Positions 8,456 through 17,720 of a stretch of DNA of 64,000 nt are shown here, one piece after another. The translations under genes were made by a program, and so were the position numbers. How positions within the stretch are numbered: the stretch's first letter is position 1; each line of letters opens with the position of its first letter. The stretch is from Scytonema sp. UIC 10036 (lineage in GTDB: Bacteria > Cyanobacteriota > Cyanobacteriia > Cyanobacteriales > Nostocaceae). The notes below the pieces were generated by a model. The model ran no database searches. It saw only the letters and a program-made list of their open reading frames with translations, and had not been told where the DNA came from. The stretch covers positions 1 through 64,000 of the forward strand of contig NZ_WJFC01000010.1 of the NCBI RefSeq assembly GCF_009725235.1, given 5' to 3'.

Positions 8456-8975
8456 AATTAAACTCAAACTTCCCTACTTGAATATTATTGACAAAAACTT
8501 CTATAGTGTGCTTTCCAGAAGGATCGCCCGGTGATACAGTCCACGTATTTCCAATAACACCATTTTTTGTGTAGACAGTACGTAGTGTTGTTGCTTGTGT
8601 TTTGTCTCCCGATACTGAAAATTCAGCGCTAGCAGGAGGTCCCCAATTTTGTGCTGCTTTTGGCAATCGATAAACTTCACGCCATGTCACTTGACCTTGA
8701 TAGCCCTTTAGTTGAATGCGCCATCCATAAGCCGTTTCATTTTCTAATGGCACTTTGTTAGTAGGTGTAAAAGAAACTTTGTAATCTTGCGGGTTGACTT
8801 TTACAAGACCAAATTCTGCTTTAGCAACAGCCAACTTGGAAGTGGAATGAGATTGAGAGCCTTGTTTAATTGCTTGCTGTGTTCCAGTGAAAATTTGAGA
8901 AGGCTCTTCAGCGCAGGCTGGTATCAAAAGGGATACTGCGACGAAGACTGCCATTTTTAATACTTTTTCTTGCAT
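8445..8975 (-). CDS. Predicted lipoprotein, DUF3859-like
   Basis: A 176-residue protein with a lipoprotein signal: hydrophobic MAVFVAVSLLIPAC with a lipobox-type LIPAC (Cys about residue 21). The mature part is beta-rich: AEFGLVKVNPQDYKVSFTPTNKVPL, VTWREVYRLPKAAQNWG, WTVSPGDPSGKHTIEVFVN. I associate this pattern with DUF3859, function unknown. The last residues (LVS) and the TGA stop lie within the ATCAACT array, so repeat growth or shrinkage may have reset the C-terminus. Confidence 0.6.
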   Translation of the reverse strand: MQEKVLKMAVFVAVSLLIPACAEEPSQIFTGTQQAIKQGSQSHSTSKLAVAKAEFGLVKVNPQDYKVSFTPTNKVPLENETAYGWRIQLKGYQGQVTWREVYRLPKAAQNWGPPASAEFSVSGDKTQATTLRTVYTKNGVIGNTWTVSPGDPSGKHTIEVFVNNIQVGKFEFNLVS

Positions 8976-9051
8976 AGTTTTCTTCTCTCTAAACTCACTG
9001 CATAAGCACCTGTAAATATACGTATATCATAATTATCAATTTTTATTAGCT

Positions 9052-9369
9052 TTATAATGTTACAGGTTGAGCGAGCAAAGAATCTAATTGACCCTTTGTA
9101 TCCAATTCGTAAATATCATCACAACCACCAATATGTTGATTGTTGATAAAAATTTGAGGTACTGTGCGGCGTCCGTTAGCACGTTCTGCCATTTTTGCTC
9201 TAGCAGTTTCATCAGCATCAATTTTGTATTCGGTGAAGTTTACTCCTTTCCACCACAAAAGCAATTTGGCACGGATACAATACGGGCAAGTTTGCCAGGT
9301 ATAGATTTCTACATTTGCTTTAATGGATTCTGGATGGCGACCTAAGAGAGAGTTAAGAAAGTTTACCAT
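9052..9369 (-). CDS. grxC: Glutaredoxin 3, dithiol CPYC type
   Basis: A 105-residue dithiol glutaredoxin with active site TCPYC at residues 27-31. The cis-Pro region is RTVPQIFINNQHIGGCDDI with the GG-D glutathione-binding motif. It reduces disulfides and glutathionylated proteins with glutathione. It is distinct from the CGFS protein at 4984-5307. A short N-terminal extension (about 18 residues) precedes the first strand VEIYTW. Confidence 0.92.
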   Translation of the reverse strand: MVNFLNSLLGRHPESIKANVEIYTWQTCPYCIRAKLLLWWKGVNFTEYKIDADETARAKMAERANGRRTVPQIFINNQHIGGCDDIYELDTKGQLDSLLAQPVTL

Positions 9370-9766
9370 TGTTCGTCATTTAACAGTTTTTTATGTATGT
9401 TATCACCAGTGAACAGTGACCAGCGATCGGTGACCAGTTACCAGTTAATAATTTTACGCTTTGGATTTAAAAAAATTTAAGTGGAACGGATGAATTGGCT
9501 TCAATATTATTGCCTAGGAAAAGCTTTCAACGAACTAGGATTTTCCCTAATATAAGTATTAATACTTAAAATAACTTGGGGATGTTACTATTTAAAAATT
9601 ACCACTAACCACTAACTACTAACCACTAACTCCACCTTAGACGCAAAACTTAACATAGACGGAAGTTGATACTATTTTCCACAAGTATCCGCCGTTTGGT
9701 AGACTTGAAAACTGAAATAGATTTCACAGAACAACGTAATACCAAGCAATTGAGAGGGCAGAGTTT
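9370..9766. other. Intergenic region upstream of glpX with repeats
   Basis: Divergent promoter space between grxC (minus) and glpX (plus). It contains GTGACCAG-type repeats near 9411-9445 and a CACTAAC heptamer array at about 9600-9632. No small gene was recognised. Confidence 0.6.
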
Positions 9767-10804
9767 GTGGAAAATACACTTGGGTTAGAAATTATTGAGG
9801 TTGTTGAGCAAGCCGCCATTGCTTCCTCCCGTTGGATGGGCAAAGGTGAGAAGAACACTGCTGACCAAGTGGCTGTGGAAGCTATGCGGGAACGGATGAA
9901 TAAAATTTATATGCGCGGTCGCATCGTGATTGGCGAAGGCGAACGCGATGAAGCTCCTATGCTTTACATTGGGGAAGAAGTTGGTATCTGTACCCGTTCA
10001 GATGCCAAAGATTATTGCAACCCCGATGAATTAATTGAAATTGACATTGCTGTTGACCCCTGTGAAGGTACTAACCTGGTTGCTTACGGTCAGAACGGCT
10101 CAATGGCAGTGTTAGCAATTTCTGAGAAAGGCGGTTTATTTGCTGCTCCTGACTTTTACATGAAGAAGTTAGCAGCACCACCTCAAGCTCGCGGTCATGT
10201 TGATATTAACAAGTCTGCCACTCAGAACCTCAAAATCTTATCCGAGTGCTTAGACCGTTCTGTAGATGAATTAGTAGTCGTCGTTATGGATCGTCCCCGC
10301 CACAAGGAACTCATTCAAGAAATCCGTCAAGCAGGGGCTAGAGTCAGGCTAATTAGCGATGGTGACGTTTCTGCTGCCATTTCCTGCGCTTTTGCTGGTA
10401 CTAACATTCATGCTCTCATGGGTATTGGTGCTGCGCCTGAAGGCGTTATTTCCGCAGCGGCTTTACGTTGTTTGGGTGGGCATTTCCAAGGACAACTGAT
10501 TTACGATCCAGAAGTCGTAAAAACTGGTTTGATTGGAGAGAGCAAAGAAGGTAACATCGCACGACTCAATGAAATGGGCATCACAGACCCAGATCGAGTT
10601 TACAACGCTGATGAATTGGCTTCCGGTCAAACTGTCCTGTTTGCTGCTTGCGGTATTACCCCAGGAACCCTTATGGATGGTGTTCGCTTCTTCCACGGCG
10701 GCGCTAGGACTCAAAGCTTGGTTATTTCCAGCCAGTCCCGCACTGCCCGGTTTGTCGATACAATCCATTTGTTTGATGAGCCAAAAACTCTGCAATTGAG
10801 ATAG
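9767..10804 (+). CDS. glpX: Class II fructose-1,6-/sedoheptulose-1,7-bisphosphatase
   Basis: A 345-residue GlpX-type bisphosphatase, the length typical of the cyanobacterial bifunctional F/SBPase. In the Calvin cycle it dephosphorylates both fructose-1,6- and sedoheptulose-1,7-bisphosphate. Family segments are [35 protein letters not shown] (metal ligands), [11 protein letters not shown] and [18 protein letters not shown]. The start is GTG at 9767, preceded by a GAGAGGG ribosome-binding sequence and matching the conserved [18 protein letters not shown]-terminus. The stop is directly followed by heptamer repeats. Confidence 0.95.
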   Translation: MENTLGLEIIEVVEQAAIASSRWMGKGEKNTADQVAVEAMRERMNKIYMRGRIVIGEGERDEAPMLYIGEEVGICTRSDAKDYCNPDELIEIDIAVDPCEGTNLVAYGQNGSMAVLAISEKGGLFAAPDFYMKKLAAPPQARGHVDINKSATQNLKILSECLDRSVDELVVVVMDRPRHKELIQEIRQAGARVRLISDGDVSAAISCAFAGTNIHALMGIGAAPEGVISAAALRCLGGHFQGQLIYDPEVVKTGLIGESKEGNIARLNEMGITDPDRVYNADELASGQTVLFAACGITPGTLMDGVRFFHGGARTQSLVISSQSRTARFVDTIHLFDEPKTLQLR

Positions 10805-10895
10805 TTATTAGCTAATGGCTAATGGCTAATGGCTAATGGCTAATGGCTAATGAAAATAAACAATTAGCTATTAGCTATTAGCTATTAGCTATTAA
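10805..10895. repeat. TAATGGC / CTATTAG heptamer arrays
   Basis: Two arrays of related heptamers, in effect inverted with respect to each other (TAATGGC units then TTAGCTA units), separate glpX from hemA. Confidence 0.85.
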
Positions 10896-10919
10896 CGAAT
10901 AATAAACACCACATAAGAA

Positions 10920-12215
10920 ATGACAACTATGCATATAGCGGTAGTGGGGTTAAGCCACAAAACAGCCCCTGTTGAAGTGCGGGAAAAGTTGAGTATTCCA
11001 GAACCACAAATTGAAAGCGCAACAAATCAGCTGCTCAGCTATCCCCATATTGAAGAAGTCGCAATACTAAGCACTTGTAATCGTTTGGAAATCTATGTCG
11101 TTACCCAAGAAACAGAACAGGGTATTCGTGAGGTGACTCAATTTCTCTCGGAACATAGCAAATTGCTTGTACCTTCTTTACGCCAACATTTGTTTGTCTT
11201 GCTGCATCAAGATGCTGTGATGCATTTACTGCGTGTTGCTGCTGGATTGGATAGTCTTGTTCTTGGAGAAGGTCAAATTCTAGCTCAGGTGAAAAATACT
11301 CACAAACTGGGACAGCAATATCAGAGTATTAAAACAATTTTGAATCGATTATTCAAACAAGCCCTGACTGCTGGCAAGCGAGTGCGTAGCGAAACTAGTA
11401 TTGGTACGGGTGCGGTTTCCATTAGTTCGGCTGCTGTTGAACTGGCACAAATGAAGTTGGACAATTTAGCAGCTTGTCAAGTGGCAATTCTTGGTGCTGG
11501 TAAAATGTCGCGGTTGCTGGTACAACACTTGCTGTCTAAAGGGAATAACAGAATTTGTATTTTAAATCGCTCTCTCGGACGTGCTGAGGAATTGGCAAAG
11601 CAGTTCCCTGAAGAATCTATTAGAACTTGCTTGCTTTCGGAAATGACAACAGTGATTTCTGAATGCGATCTAGTGTTTACAAGTACATCAGCGACGGAAC
11701 CTATTCTTGACCGTGCTAAGTTAGAAATGGTTTTAGACCCCAATCGCTCTTTGATGCTGATTGATATTTCTGTACCTCGCAATGTCCATGCAAATGTCAA
11801 TGAAATGACAAACGTACAGGCGTTTAATGTGGATGATTTAAAGGCAGTTGTGGCACAAAACCAAGAAAGTCGCCGCCGAATGGCTCAAGAAGCAGAGGGA
11901 TTGTTGGAAGAAGAGTCAGAAGCTTTTGATGTTTGGTTGCGATCGCTCGAAACAGTGACAACTATTAGTTGTTTGCGTGATAAAATAGAGACTATTCGCG
12001 AACAAGAGTTAGAAAAAGCTTTGTCGAGATTGGGTTCAGAATTTGCTGAGAAACATCAAGAGGTGATCGAAGCTTTAACGCGAGGCATTGTTAATAAAAT
12101 ATTACATGACCCAATGGTACAGTTACGAGCACAACAAGATGTTGAAGCAAGGCGTCGCTGTATGCAAACTTTGCAAATGCTGTTTAATTTAGATGTAGAG
12201 GAATCGTTTAGCTGA
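10920..12215 (+). CDS. hemA: Glutamyl-tRNA reductase
   Basis: A 431-residue enzyme of normal length that reduces glutamyl-tRNA(Glu) to glutamate-1-semialdehyde with NADPH, the first committed step of heme and chlorophyll synthesis. The N-terminal catalytic domain begins [19 protein letters not shown], with the catalytic Cys53 in [10 protein letters not shown]. The NADPH-binding motif [15 protein letters not shown] follows, then the helical dimerisation domain. M1 (ATG 10920) or the ATG at 10929 (MHIAVVG) could start the protein. It follows glpX on the same strand, but repeats between them suggest separate transcription. Confidence 0.96.
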   Translation: MTTMHIAVVGLSHKTAPVEVREKLSIPEPQIESATNQLLSYPHIEEVAILSTCNRLEIYVVTQETEQGIREVTQFLSEHSKLLVPSLRQHLFVLLHQDAVMHLLRVAAGLDSLVLGEGQILAQVKNTHKLGQQYQSIKTILNRLFKQALTAGKRVRSETSIGTGAVSISSAAVELAQMKLDNLAACQVAILGAGKMSRLLVQHLLSKGNNRICILNRSLGRAEELAKQFPEESIRTCLLSEMTTVISECDLVFTSTSATEPILDRAKLEMVLDPNRSLMLIDISVPRNVHANVNEMTNVQAFNVDDLKAVVAQNQESRRRMAQEAEGLLEEESEAFDVWLRSLETVTTISCLRDKIETIREQELEKALSRLGSEFAEKHQEVIEALTRGIVNKILHDPMVQLRAQQDVEARRRCMQTLQMLFNLDVEESFS

Positions 12216-12297
12216 TTGCTAATTGCTAATAGCTAATGGCTAATAGCTAATAGTTGTTGAACAATTAGCCATTAGCCATTAGCCATTAGCATTAATT
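12216..12297. repeat. AATTGCT / CCATTAG heptamer arrays
   Basis: Mixed TAATGGC-, TAATAGC- and CCATTAG-type units fill the entire hemA-UPF0182 gap and end just before the next start codon. Confidence 0.85.
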
Positions 12298-12546
12298 ATG
12301 AGCCGTATTTTTAAACCGATTGTTTTTCTGTTGGGATTGTGGCTGTGTTTTGATTTAGTATGCCATTTAACAGCAGAAATTTTGTGGTTTGGTGAGGTGA
12401 GATATCTCAGAGAATTTTGGGTGCGTTTGGCAACTCAACTCGGTTTGTGGACGATCGCTTTCTTCTGTTCAATTATTTTTTTACTGGGCAATTTAACCGT
12501 AGCGTCTCGTCTAAAATACTCTTATGAAAAACGGGGAAGATCGTGA
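12298..12546 (+). pseudogene. N-terminal piece of UPF0182 protein, cut by TGA
   Basis: 82 codons matching the start of UPF0182 proteins: PIVFLLGLWLCFDLV, then the LWFGEVRYL periplasmic motif, then a second hydrophobic segment (LWTIAFFCSIIFLLGNL). The frame hits TGA at 12544-12546, just 3 nt before the next ATG in the same frame. The following membrane segment ([20 protein letters not shown]) is readable only in the next frame (about 12542-12664), across a run of nine C at 12572-12580. The rest of the protein then continues in the original frame. Either two compensating indels are real or the assembly is wrong in the homopolymers. Confidence 0.75.
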
Positions 12547-12549
12547 GAA

Positions 12550-15192
12550 ATGTCTCCCCTCCTCCCTCCATCCCCCCCCCAGTCTCCCCTGCTTTTTTAT
12601 TGCCACTGTCATCATCTTGAGCGTGGTAGTAGGGTCTATACTGATTTTTTACAGTCAAAGGTTTTAGATGTTTGGCAAATACAGATTAAATTGCCAAGCA
12701 CTCCCCTGCAATTGTCACCTTGGTTAGAGCAGATAACGCAGCAATTTAGTATCCAGCAATTATCTGTTCCACCCGTACAGTTGGGATTGCTCCTCGTTTT
12801 CACAATTGCAATTCTATGGCATAACGAGTTTTGGTTAAGGGCTATTGCTGTACTTATCAGTTTATTGTTAGGGTTCCTTTTATCGGCACAGTGGGATAAG
12901 GTTTTACTGTCTTTTCATGTTGTCCGTTTTAACCGTGTCGAACCGTTATTTCATCAAGATATTAGTTTTTACGTATTCTCACTTCCAATTTGGGAATTGT
13001 TAGTCTTTTGGCTTTTAGGGCTGTTTCTGTTTAGCTTAGCTTCAGTTGCCTTAACTTACCTGTGTTCGGGAAATAGCCTCAGTGAAGGTGAGTTTTGCGG
13101 GTTTTCTGTATCGCAACGACTCCACTTAAATGCTTTAAGTAGCTTGTTTATGTTGGGGATTGCTTTATATTACTGGTTGCAGCGCTACAAGCTTTTGTAT
13201 TCTACTCGTGGTGTCAACTATGGGGCAAGCTACACTGATGTTAAGGTACTGTTGCCGATTTATACGGGGTTAAGTCTTTTGGCAGCTGCGATCGCAGTCT
13301 ATTTAATTATGCGAGTTATCGTTTTGTCAAAGACAACAAAAACGCATTTCAAACCGATTCCCTACCCAATTCATCTCATCTACGCATTAGGATTGTATGT
13401 CCTTGTGGTAGCAATTTCTGGAGAAATTTTGCCATCAGCTATACAACGGTTGGCAGTTCAACCAAACGAGCTCATCCGCGAACGTCCTTATATAGAGCGT
13501 ACTATAGCCCTGACGCGAGAAGGATTTAATTTAAACACTATAGAAGCAAGAACTTTCGATCCGCAAGGTCAACTCACAACCAAAGATTTGCAGGAAAACA
13601 ATCTCACAATTCGCAATATTCGTCTTTGGGATACACGGCCTCTTTTAGAAAGTAACCGCCAGTTGCAACAAATCCGACCTTACTACAAGTTTCCTGGTGC
13701 TGATATTGACCGCTACACTCTCAAGCGAGGGACGACAACTGAAAAGCAACAAACGATTATAGCAGCACGGGAACTGGACTACAGCAACGTTCCCCAACAA
13801 GCAAAAACTTGGATAAACAGACATCTTATCTATACTCATGGCTATGGTTTTACGCTCAGTCCCGTGAATGTTGTCGGTCCCGGTGGATTACCTTATTACT
13901 ACGTTAAAGACATTGGAGTTGATGAAACTGGTAACCAAGGTTCGTTACAAGTATCAAGTGAATCAGTTCGAGTCAGTCTTCCCGTCGGAGAACCGCGCAT
14001 TTATTATGGTGAAATTACTGACACTTATGTAATGACTGGGACAAGAACTCAAGAGTTAGACTATCCCGGTGGAAATGATAATGTGTACAACGTTTACGAT
14101 GGTCGTGGGGGTATTGGAATCGGTCAGATGTGGCAGCGTTTGTTATTTGCCGAGTATTTGAAAGATTGGCAGATGCTGCTGACAAACAATTTTACCCCCC
14201 AAACAAAGCTGTTGTTTCGCCGCAATATCAAAAAACGAGTACAAGCCATTGCTCCTTTTCTACGTTATGACAACGACCCTTATCTAGTTGCTGCTGATGG
14301 GGGAGGAACAACTAGCAAAGGCAAAGAAACTTATCTGTACTGGATTCTTGATGCGTATACAATCAGCGATCGCTACCCTTATTCCGATCCTGGGAAAAAT
14401 CAATTTAATTACATTCGCAATTCCGTCAAAGTTGTCATTGATGCCTACAACGGTTCGGTTAATTTTTTTATCGCTGACCCAACAGATCCAATAATCAACG
14501 CTTTCAAAGCCATTTTTCCTGGCTTATTAAAACCGTTAGACGCAATGCCAATTGCCCTTCGCAATCACATCCGCTATCCTGTAGACCTTTTTAATACTCA
14601 ATCAGAACGATTGCTAACTTATCACATGACCGATCCCCAGGTATTCTACAATCGAGAAGACCTGTGGCAAATTCCCAACGAGATTTACGGTAGCAAACCG
14701 CAACAGGTAGAACCTTACTATCTCATTACAGCACTGCCGCAAGCAGAATCAGAAGAATTTATCTTACTACTACCCTTCAAACCCACACAACGCGCAAATT
14801 TAATTGCTTGGTTAGCAGCCCGTTCAGATGGAAAGGAATATGGCAAGTTGCTGCTTTACGAATTTCCCAAGCAACAGTTAGTTTACGGAACCGAACAAAT
14901 TGAAGCTTTGATCAATCAAGACCCCGTGATTTCCCAGCAAATTTCCCTATGGAACCGTCAGGGTTCAAAGGCAATTCAAGGAAATTTATTGGTGATTCCT
15001 ATTGAGCAATCTTTGCTTTATGTTGAGCCTCTCTATTTAGAGGCAGAACAAAATAGTGTGCCAACGTTTGTGAGGGTGATTGTCGCTTATAACAACCGAA
15101 TTGTGATGGCAGAAACTTTGGAACAAGCACTTGCTGCTATCTTTAAGCCAGATCGAGCCACAACACCTGCGATTGTGCGTCCTGTAGAGTAA
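12550..15192 (+). CDS. UPF0182 family membrane protein, main part
   Basis: 880 codons covering the bulk of a UPF0182 protein (full family length about 950-1000). Multiple membrane helices occupy about residues 70-290: [52 protein letters not shown] and [18 protein letters not shown] large conserved extracytoplasmic domain then includes [20 protein letters not shown] and [23 protein letters not shown]. The function is unknown. The first ~35 codons (Ser/Pro/Cys/His-rich) are out of family and are probably the wrong frame (see the 12298-12546 entry), so the true N-terminus is uncertain. Confidence 0.85.
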   Translation: MSPLLPPSPPQSPLLFYCHCHHLERGSRVYTDFLQSKVLDVWQIQIKLPSTPLQLSPWLEQITQQFSIQQLSVPPVQLGLLLVFTIAILWHNEFWLRAIAVLISLLLGFLLSAQWDKVLLSFHVVRFNRVEPLFHQDISFYVFSLPIWELLVFWLLGLFLFSLASVALTYLCSGNSLSEGEFCGFSVSQRLHLNALSSLFMLGIALYYWLQRYKLLYSTRGVNYGASYTDVKVLLPIYTGLSLLAAAIAVYLIMRVIVLSKTTKTHFKPIPYPIHLIYALGLYVLVVAISGEILPSAIQRLAVQPNELIRERPYIERTIALTREGFNLNTIEARTFDPQGQLTTKDLQENNLTIRNIRLWDTRPLLESNRQLQQIRPYYKFPGADIDRYTLKRGTTTEKQQTIIAARELDYSNVPQQAKTWINRHLIYTHGYGFTLSPVNVVGPGGLPYYYVKDIGVDETGNQGSLQVSSESVRVSLPVGEPRIYYGEITDTYVMTGTRTQELDYPGGNDNVYNVYDGRGGIGIGQMWQRLLFAEYLKDWQMLLTNNFTPQTKLLFRRNIKKRVQAIAPFLRYDNDPYLVAADGGGTTSKGKETYLYWILDAYTISDRYPYSDPGKNQFNYIRNSVKVVIDAYNGSVNFFIADPTDPIINAFKAIFPGLLKPLDAMPIALRNHIRYPVDLFNTQSERLLTYHMTDPQVFYNREDLWQIPNEIYGSKPQQVEPYYLITALPQAESEEFILLLPFKPTQRANLIAWLAARSDGKEYGKLLLYEFPKQQLVYGTEQIEALINQDPVISQQISLWNRQGSKAIQGNLLVIPIEQSLLYVEPLYLEAEQNSVPTFVRVIVAYNNRIVMAETLEQALAAIFKPDRATTPAIVRPVE

Positions 15193-15313
15193 CGGTACGG
15201 TAGAGGACAGACAAACCAAGTGGTCAAGAATTAGACTGAAGCTTATGTGCCTAATGCAGTCAATATACTTTTTGCAAAAGTCGCTCCCAAAGTAGATAAA
15301 TGAGGACACCTAT

Positions 15314-15535
15314 TTGACCAATCCAGATAACAGCTTGCTTGTTCGTTTAGAAGTGTTAAAAAGTAAATTTACGCTATTACAACAACAATCTAGCGTCACT
15401 AAAGCAAAATCTACAATTCTTATAGAGTAGGCTCATGCGCTTATACTTGAGTCTAAAAATCTAGAATTTAAGTCTGATGAGATTGATACACAAGTGATGA
15501 AAAATAGATACTCATTTAACAAGCTGTCAACTTAA
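15314..15535 (+). pseudogene. Short coding remnant with internal TAG
   Basis: From a TTG at 15314 the frame reads TNPDNSLLVRLEVLKSKFT..., then an in-frame TAG at 15428-15430, then AHALILESKNLEFKSDEID... to TAA at 15533-15535. Both halves have the charged helical composition of real protein, so this may be a decayed 73-codon gene. No family was recognised. The rest of the 15193-15690 gap shows no gene. Confidence 0.35.
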
Positions 15536-15690
15536 TTTGTTCTGCCACTCTTCCTGTCATAATTTCCTTGATTAAGTGGTCACCTACAAATAACCTGAAA
15601 AAATCTACTCATAACTGGTATATTCAGTAGCTTCTCAGTGCCGGAGGCGAGCCGTATCGGTGAAACCCCCTTTGTAACGTAACAAAAGCT

Positions 15691-16686
15691 TCAAGCTGTT
15701 TCTACACTTGTAGAAATTGCAGTAACTTTTCCCCTTCTACGTCTAGGTTTTTTAGGACTAGCCACAGTCAAGGAATCCAGTAGGAACCGCAACACGGTAT
15801 CAGGTTGAAACAATCGGGGTCTACGGATAGAATAAATTTTTAACCAGTATGAAATTTTCCCCCATCCTCCCCCAAAGCCTCCATCCTTTGAATCCTCTGG
15901 TTCAAAAAATGGAGAAAGCGTTTTTAACCACAAGTGGGGGATATACTCTTTAAAACCCAAAGCCCTACGAGCAATAACCATTGCCGCCGCCGAAGCGCTG
16001 TTTAAACCATATTTCGCCATATATTTGACCATTCCAATGACACTGGTCATATATGGACTCACAAATTTGACTTCTATTCCAGATTTTTCGGCTCTGACAA
16101 CTAAAAAACTCCGAAATTTGTCATATATAAAGCTTGAAAGCATTCTGTTATAGTGTTTTGAACCACTATGACGTAGTTGAGCTTTCTTGAGTGAGAAATC
16201 TAAATTTTCGCAGGCGATCGGACATTGATAGATGGATGCTAATTTAACTATTTCACAAACAATATCTCTGAGAGCCGCTTGATTTTGGCCAGTTGTGCCT
16301 GTTGGGATGGGAAAACTTAAGATGATCTGCTTACCAGATGTGCGTGCGGGGTTGCCATCGCGTTTTACATAAATAATGTCAATAGTTTCTGCATTTAAAT
16401 CAATGCCAATACAACCATTTTGTAAGCTACTGATTCTGGGCACATCTTGTACATAAGATGTGTGGCGAGCAAGGATTTGCGCCGTGTAGCTGGGGTACTT
16501 GGAACACAAATGCTGTACCACAACAATTGCTGCTGGAAAATTAACGGGCAATGCTGACAAAATTTTGCCGATCGCTTTTAGCCCACCTCTGGAAGCCGCT
16601 ATTGCGACTGCGTTATAAGCAATATTGGGAAAATGGGAAATAACCTTATGATTTTCTTTGAAAATAGGGCATTGGGCATTGGACAT
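15691..16686 (-). CDS. Chimeric protein: CheB-like N-terminus plus TnpB-like RuvC fragment
   Basis: 331 residues. Residues about 24-78 match the start of CheB methylesterase domains (AVAIAASRGGLKAI with the nucleophile-position Ser; IVVVQHLCSKYPSYTAQILARHTS with the His). The rest of that domain, including its catalytic Asp, is absent. From about residue 93 the protein matches the C-terminal half of TnpB/IS891-type proteins: IGIDLNAETIDI (Asp96), CENLDF (Glu160), and a YGLNSASAAAMVIARRALGF region where TnpB has its third acidic residue but here Ser/Ala occur. The TnpB N-terminus and zinc finger are missing. The tail is basic (KKPRRRRGK). It could be a transposon remnant in a cheB gene or a repurposed nuclease-dead TnpB. 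Confidence 0.65.
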   Translation of the reverse strand: MSNAQCPIFKENHKVISHFPNIAYNAVAIAASRGGLKAIGKILSALPVNFPAAIVVVQHLCSKYPSYTAQILARHTSYVQDVPRISSLQNGCIGIDLNAETIDIIYVKRDGNPARTSGKQIILSFPIPTGTTGQNQAALRDIVCEIVKLASIYQCPIACENLDFSLKKAQLRHSGSKHYNRMLSSFIYDKFRSFLVVRAEKSGIEVKFVSPYMTSVIGMVKYMAKYGLNSASAAAMVIARRALGFKEYIPHLWLKTLSPFFEPEDSKDGGFGGGWGKISYWLKIYSIRRPRLFQPDTVLRFLLDSLTVASPKKPRRRRGKVTAISTSVETA

Positions 16687-16822
16687 AGAAAAAAATTATT
16701 TTTACGCTGGGCTGCGAGATTTTTTTGTAAACAACTGTGTTGGTTAATTCCGCAAGATACCAACTGCTAGCCCGAAGGAGATGAAATGCTTATGTTGACT
16801 TGTTTACATATTATTTAATTAT

Positions 16823-16868
16823 ATTGTAAATAAGTTTTGTACGCTTGCGTACAAAACTTATTTACAAT
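16823..16868. repeat. 46-bp perfect palindrome (22-bp arms, 2-bp centre)
   Basis: The left arm 16823-16844 is the exact reverse complement of 16847-16868, around TT at 16845-16846. It sits between the divergent TnpB-like gene (start 16686) and the Crp/Fnr gene (start 16949), 80 bp before the latter. No T-run follows, and a 2-nt loop does not suit a terminator. It may be a cruciform, a large operator or an insertion-element remnant. Confidence 0.9.
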
Positions 16869-16948
16869 GATTTTTTCTTTCGCCAGACGACATGGACTGA
16901 TGCCATGAGCTATCTGATTGATATACCACTGGCTCAAAGAGGTTTCCG

Positions 16949-17671
16949 ATGTCCGTGTCTCAAAACTCTCACAAGCCCGTAAATCGTCTACTGGCTGCCA
17001 TTCCACCAGAGGAATACCAACGCCTTTTGCCTCACTTAAAACTTGTCTCCCTAGAATACAAACAAATCCTCTACCAACCAAACGAACCTATCCAGGACAT
17101 TTATTTCCCTAACAATGGCGTTATTTCCCTGCTGACTGTTATGGAAAATGGTGAAGCAATAGAAGTGGCTACGGTTGGTAATGAAGGCATGGTCGGTTTA
17201 CCCGTATTCCTAGAAGCCGATACAATTCCCGGTCAGGCGTTTAGTCAGATTCCAGGTGAAGCTCTCCAGATGAGAGCAGATGTATTCAAACGCGAAGTGA
17301 CTTCAGCTAGCCCCCTTTTTAAGCTGCTGCAATCCTATACGCAAGCATTGTTTAATCAAATCGCCCAATCGGCTGCGTGCAATCGCCTGCACTCCATTGA
17401 AGAACGATTTTGCCGATGGATGCTAATGACTCAAGACCGAGTTGGGTCAAACGAGTTTCCCCTCACCCACGAGTTTTTAGGGCAAATGCTGGGTGTGCGT
17501 CGTGCCAGCGTGAGCGTAGTTGCTGCTACGATTCAGAAGGCAGGGTTCATTAGCTACAGGCGTGGCAAAATGAGTATTCTTGACAGAGAAGGTCTAGAAG
17601 ACATCACTTGCGAGTGTTATGGCATTGTCAAAGCTGAGTTCGATCGCTTGCTGGGAAACAGTGACCAGTGA
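16949..17671 (+). CDS. Crp/Fnr family transcriptional regulator
   Basis: 240 residues. The cyclic-nucleotide-binding fold occupies about 15-130 (IYFPNNGVISLLTVMENGEAIEVATVGNEGMVGLPVFL). A dimerisation helix follows (about 130-165), then an HTH_Crp-type winged helix (about 165-225: HEFLGQMLGVRRASVSVVAATIQKAGFISYRRGKM). The canonical cAMP phosphate-binding RxS motif is not evident, so the effector is unknown. The start ATG at 16949 is chosen because the upstream frame lacks similarity. It is convergent with the histidine kinase gene, 49 bp apart. Confidence 0.88.
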   Translation: MSVSQNSHKPVNRLLAAIPPEEYQRLLPHLKLVSLEYKQILYQPNEPIQDIYFPNNGVISLLTVMENGEAIEVATVGNEGMVGLPVFLEADTIPGQAFSQIPGEALQMRADVFKREVTSASPLFKLLQSYTQALFNQIAQSAACNRLHSIEERFCRWMLMTQDRVGSNEFPLTHEFLGQMLGVRRASVSVVAATIQKAGFISYRRGKMSILDREGLEDITCECYGIVKAEFDRLLGNSDQ

Positions 17672-17719
17672 CCAGTGACGCATCCCCTACTCCCTACTCC
17701 CTACTCCCTACTCCCTACT
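17660..17719. repeat. GTGACCA and CCCTACT heptamer array
   Basis: CAGTGACCAGTGACC followed by about six CCCTACT units, between the convergent Crp/Fnr and histidine kinase genes. Confidence 0.85.
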
Positions 17720-17720
17720 C

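Noticed and set aside
8293..8534. Plus-strand open frames reading STINYQL repeats
   Set aside because: Pure translation of the ATCAACT heptamer array; no start context, composition or family support.
10463..10799. Frames overlapping the end of glpX on both strands
   Set aside because: Shadows of glpX, which is conserved to its C-terminus.
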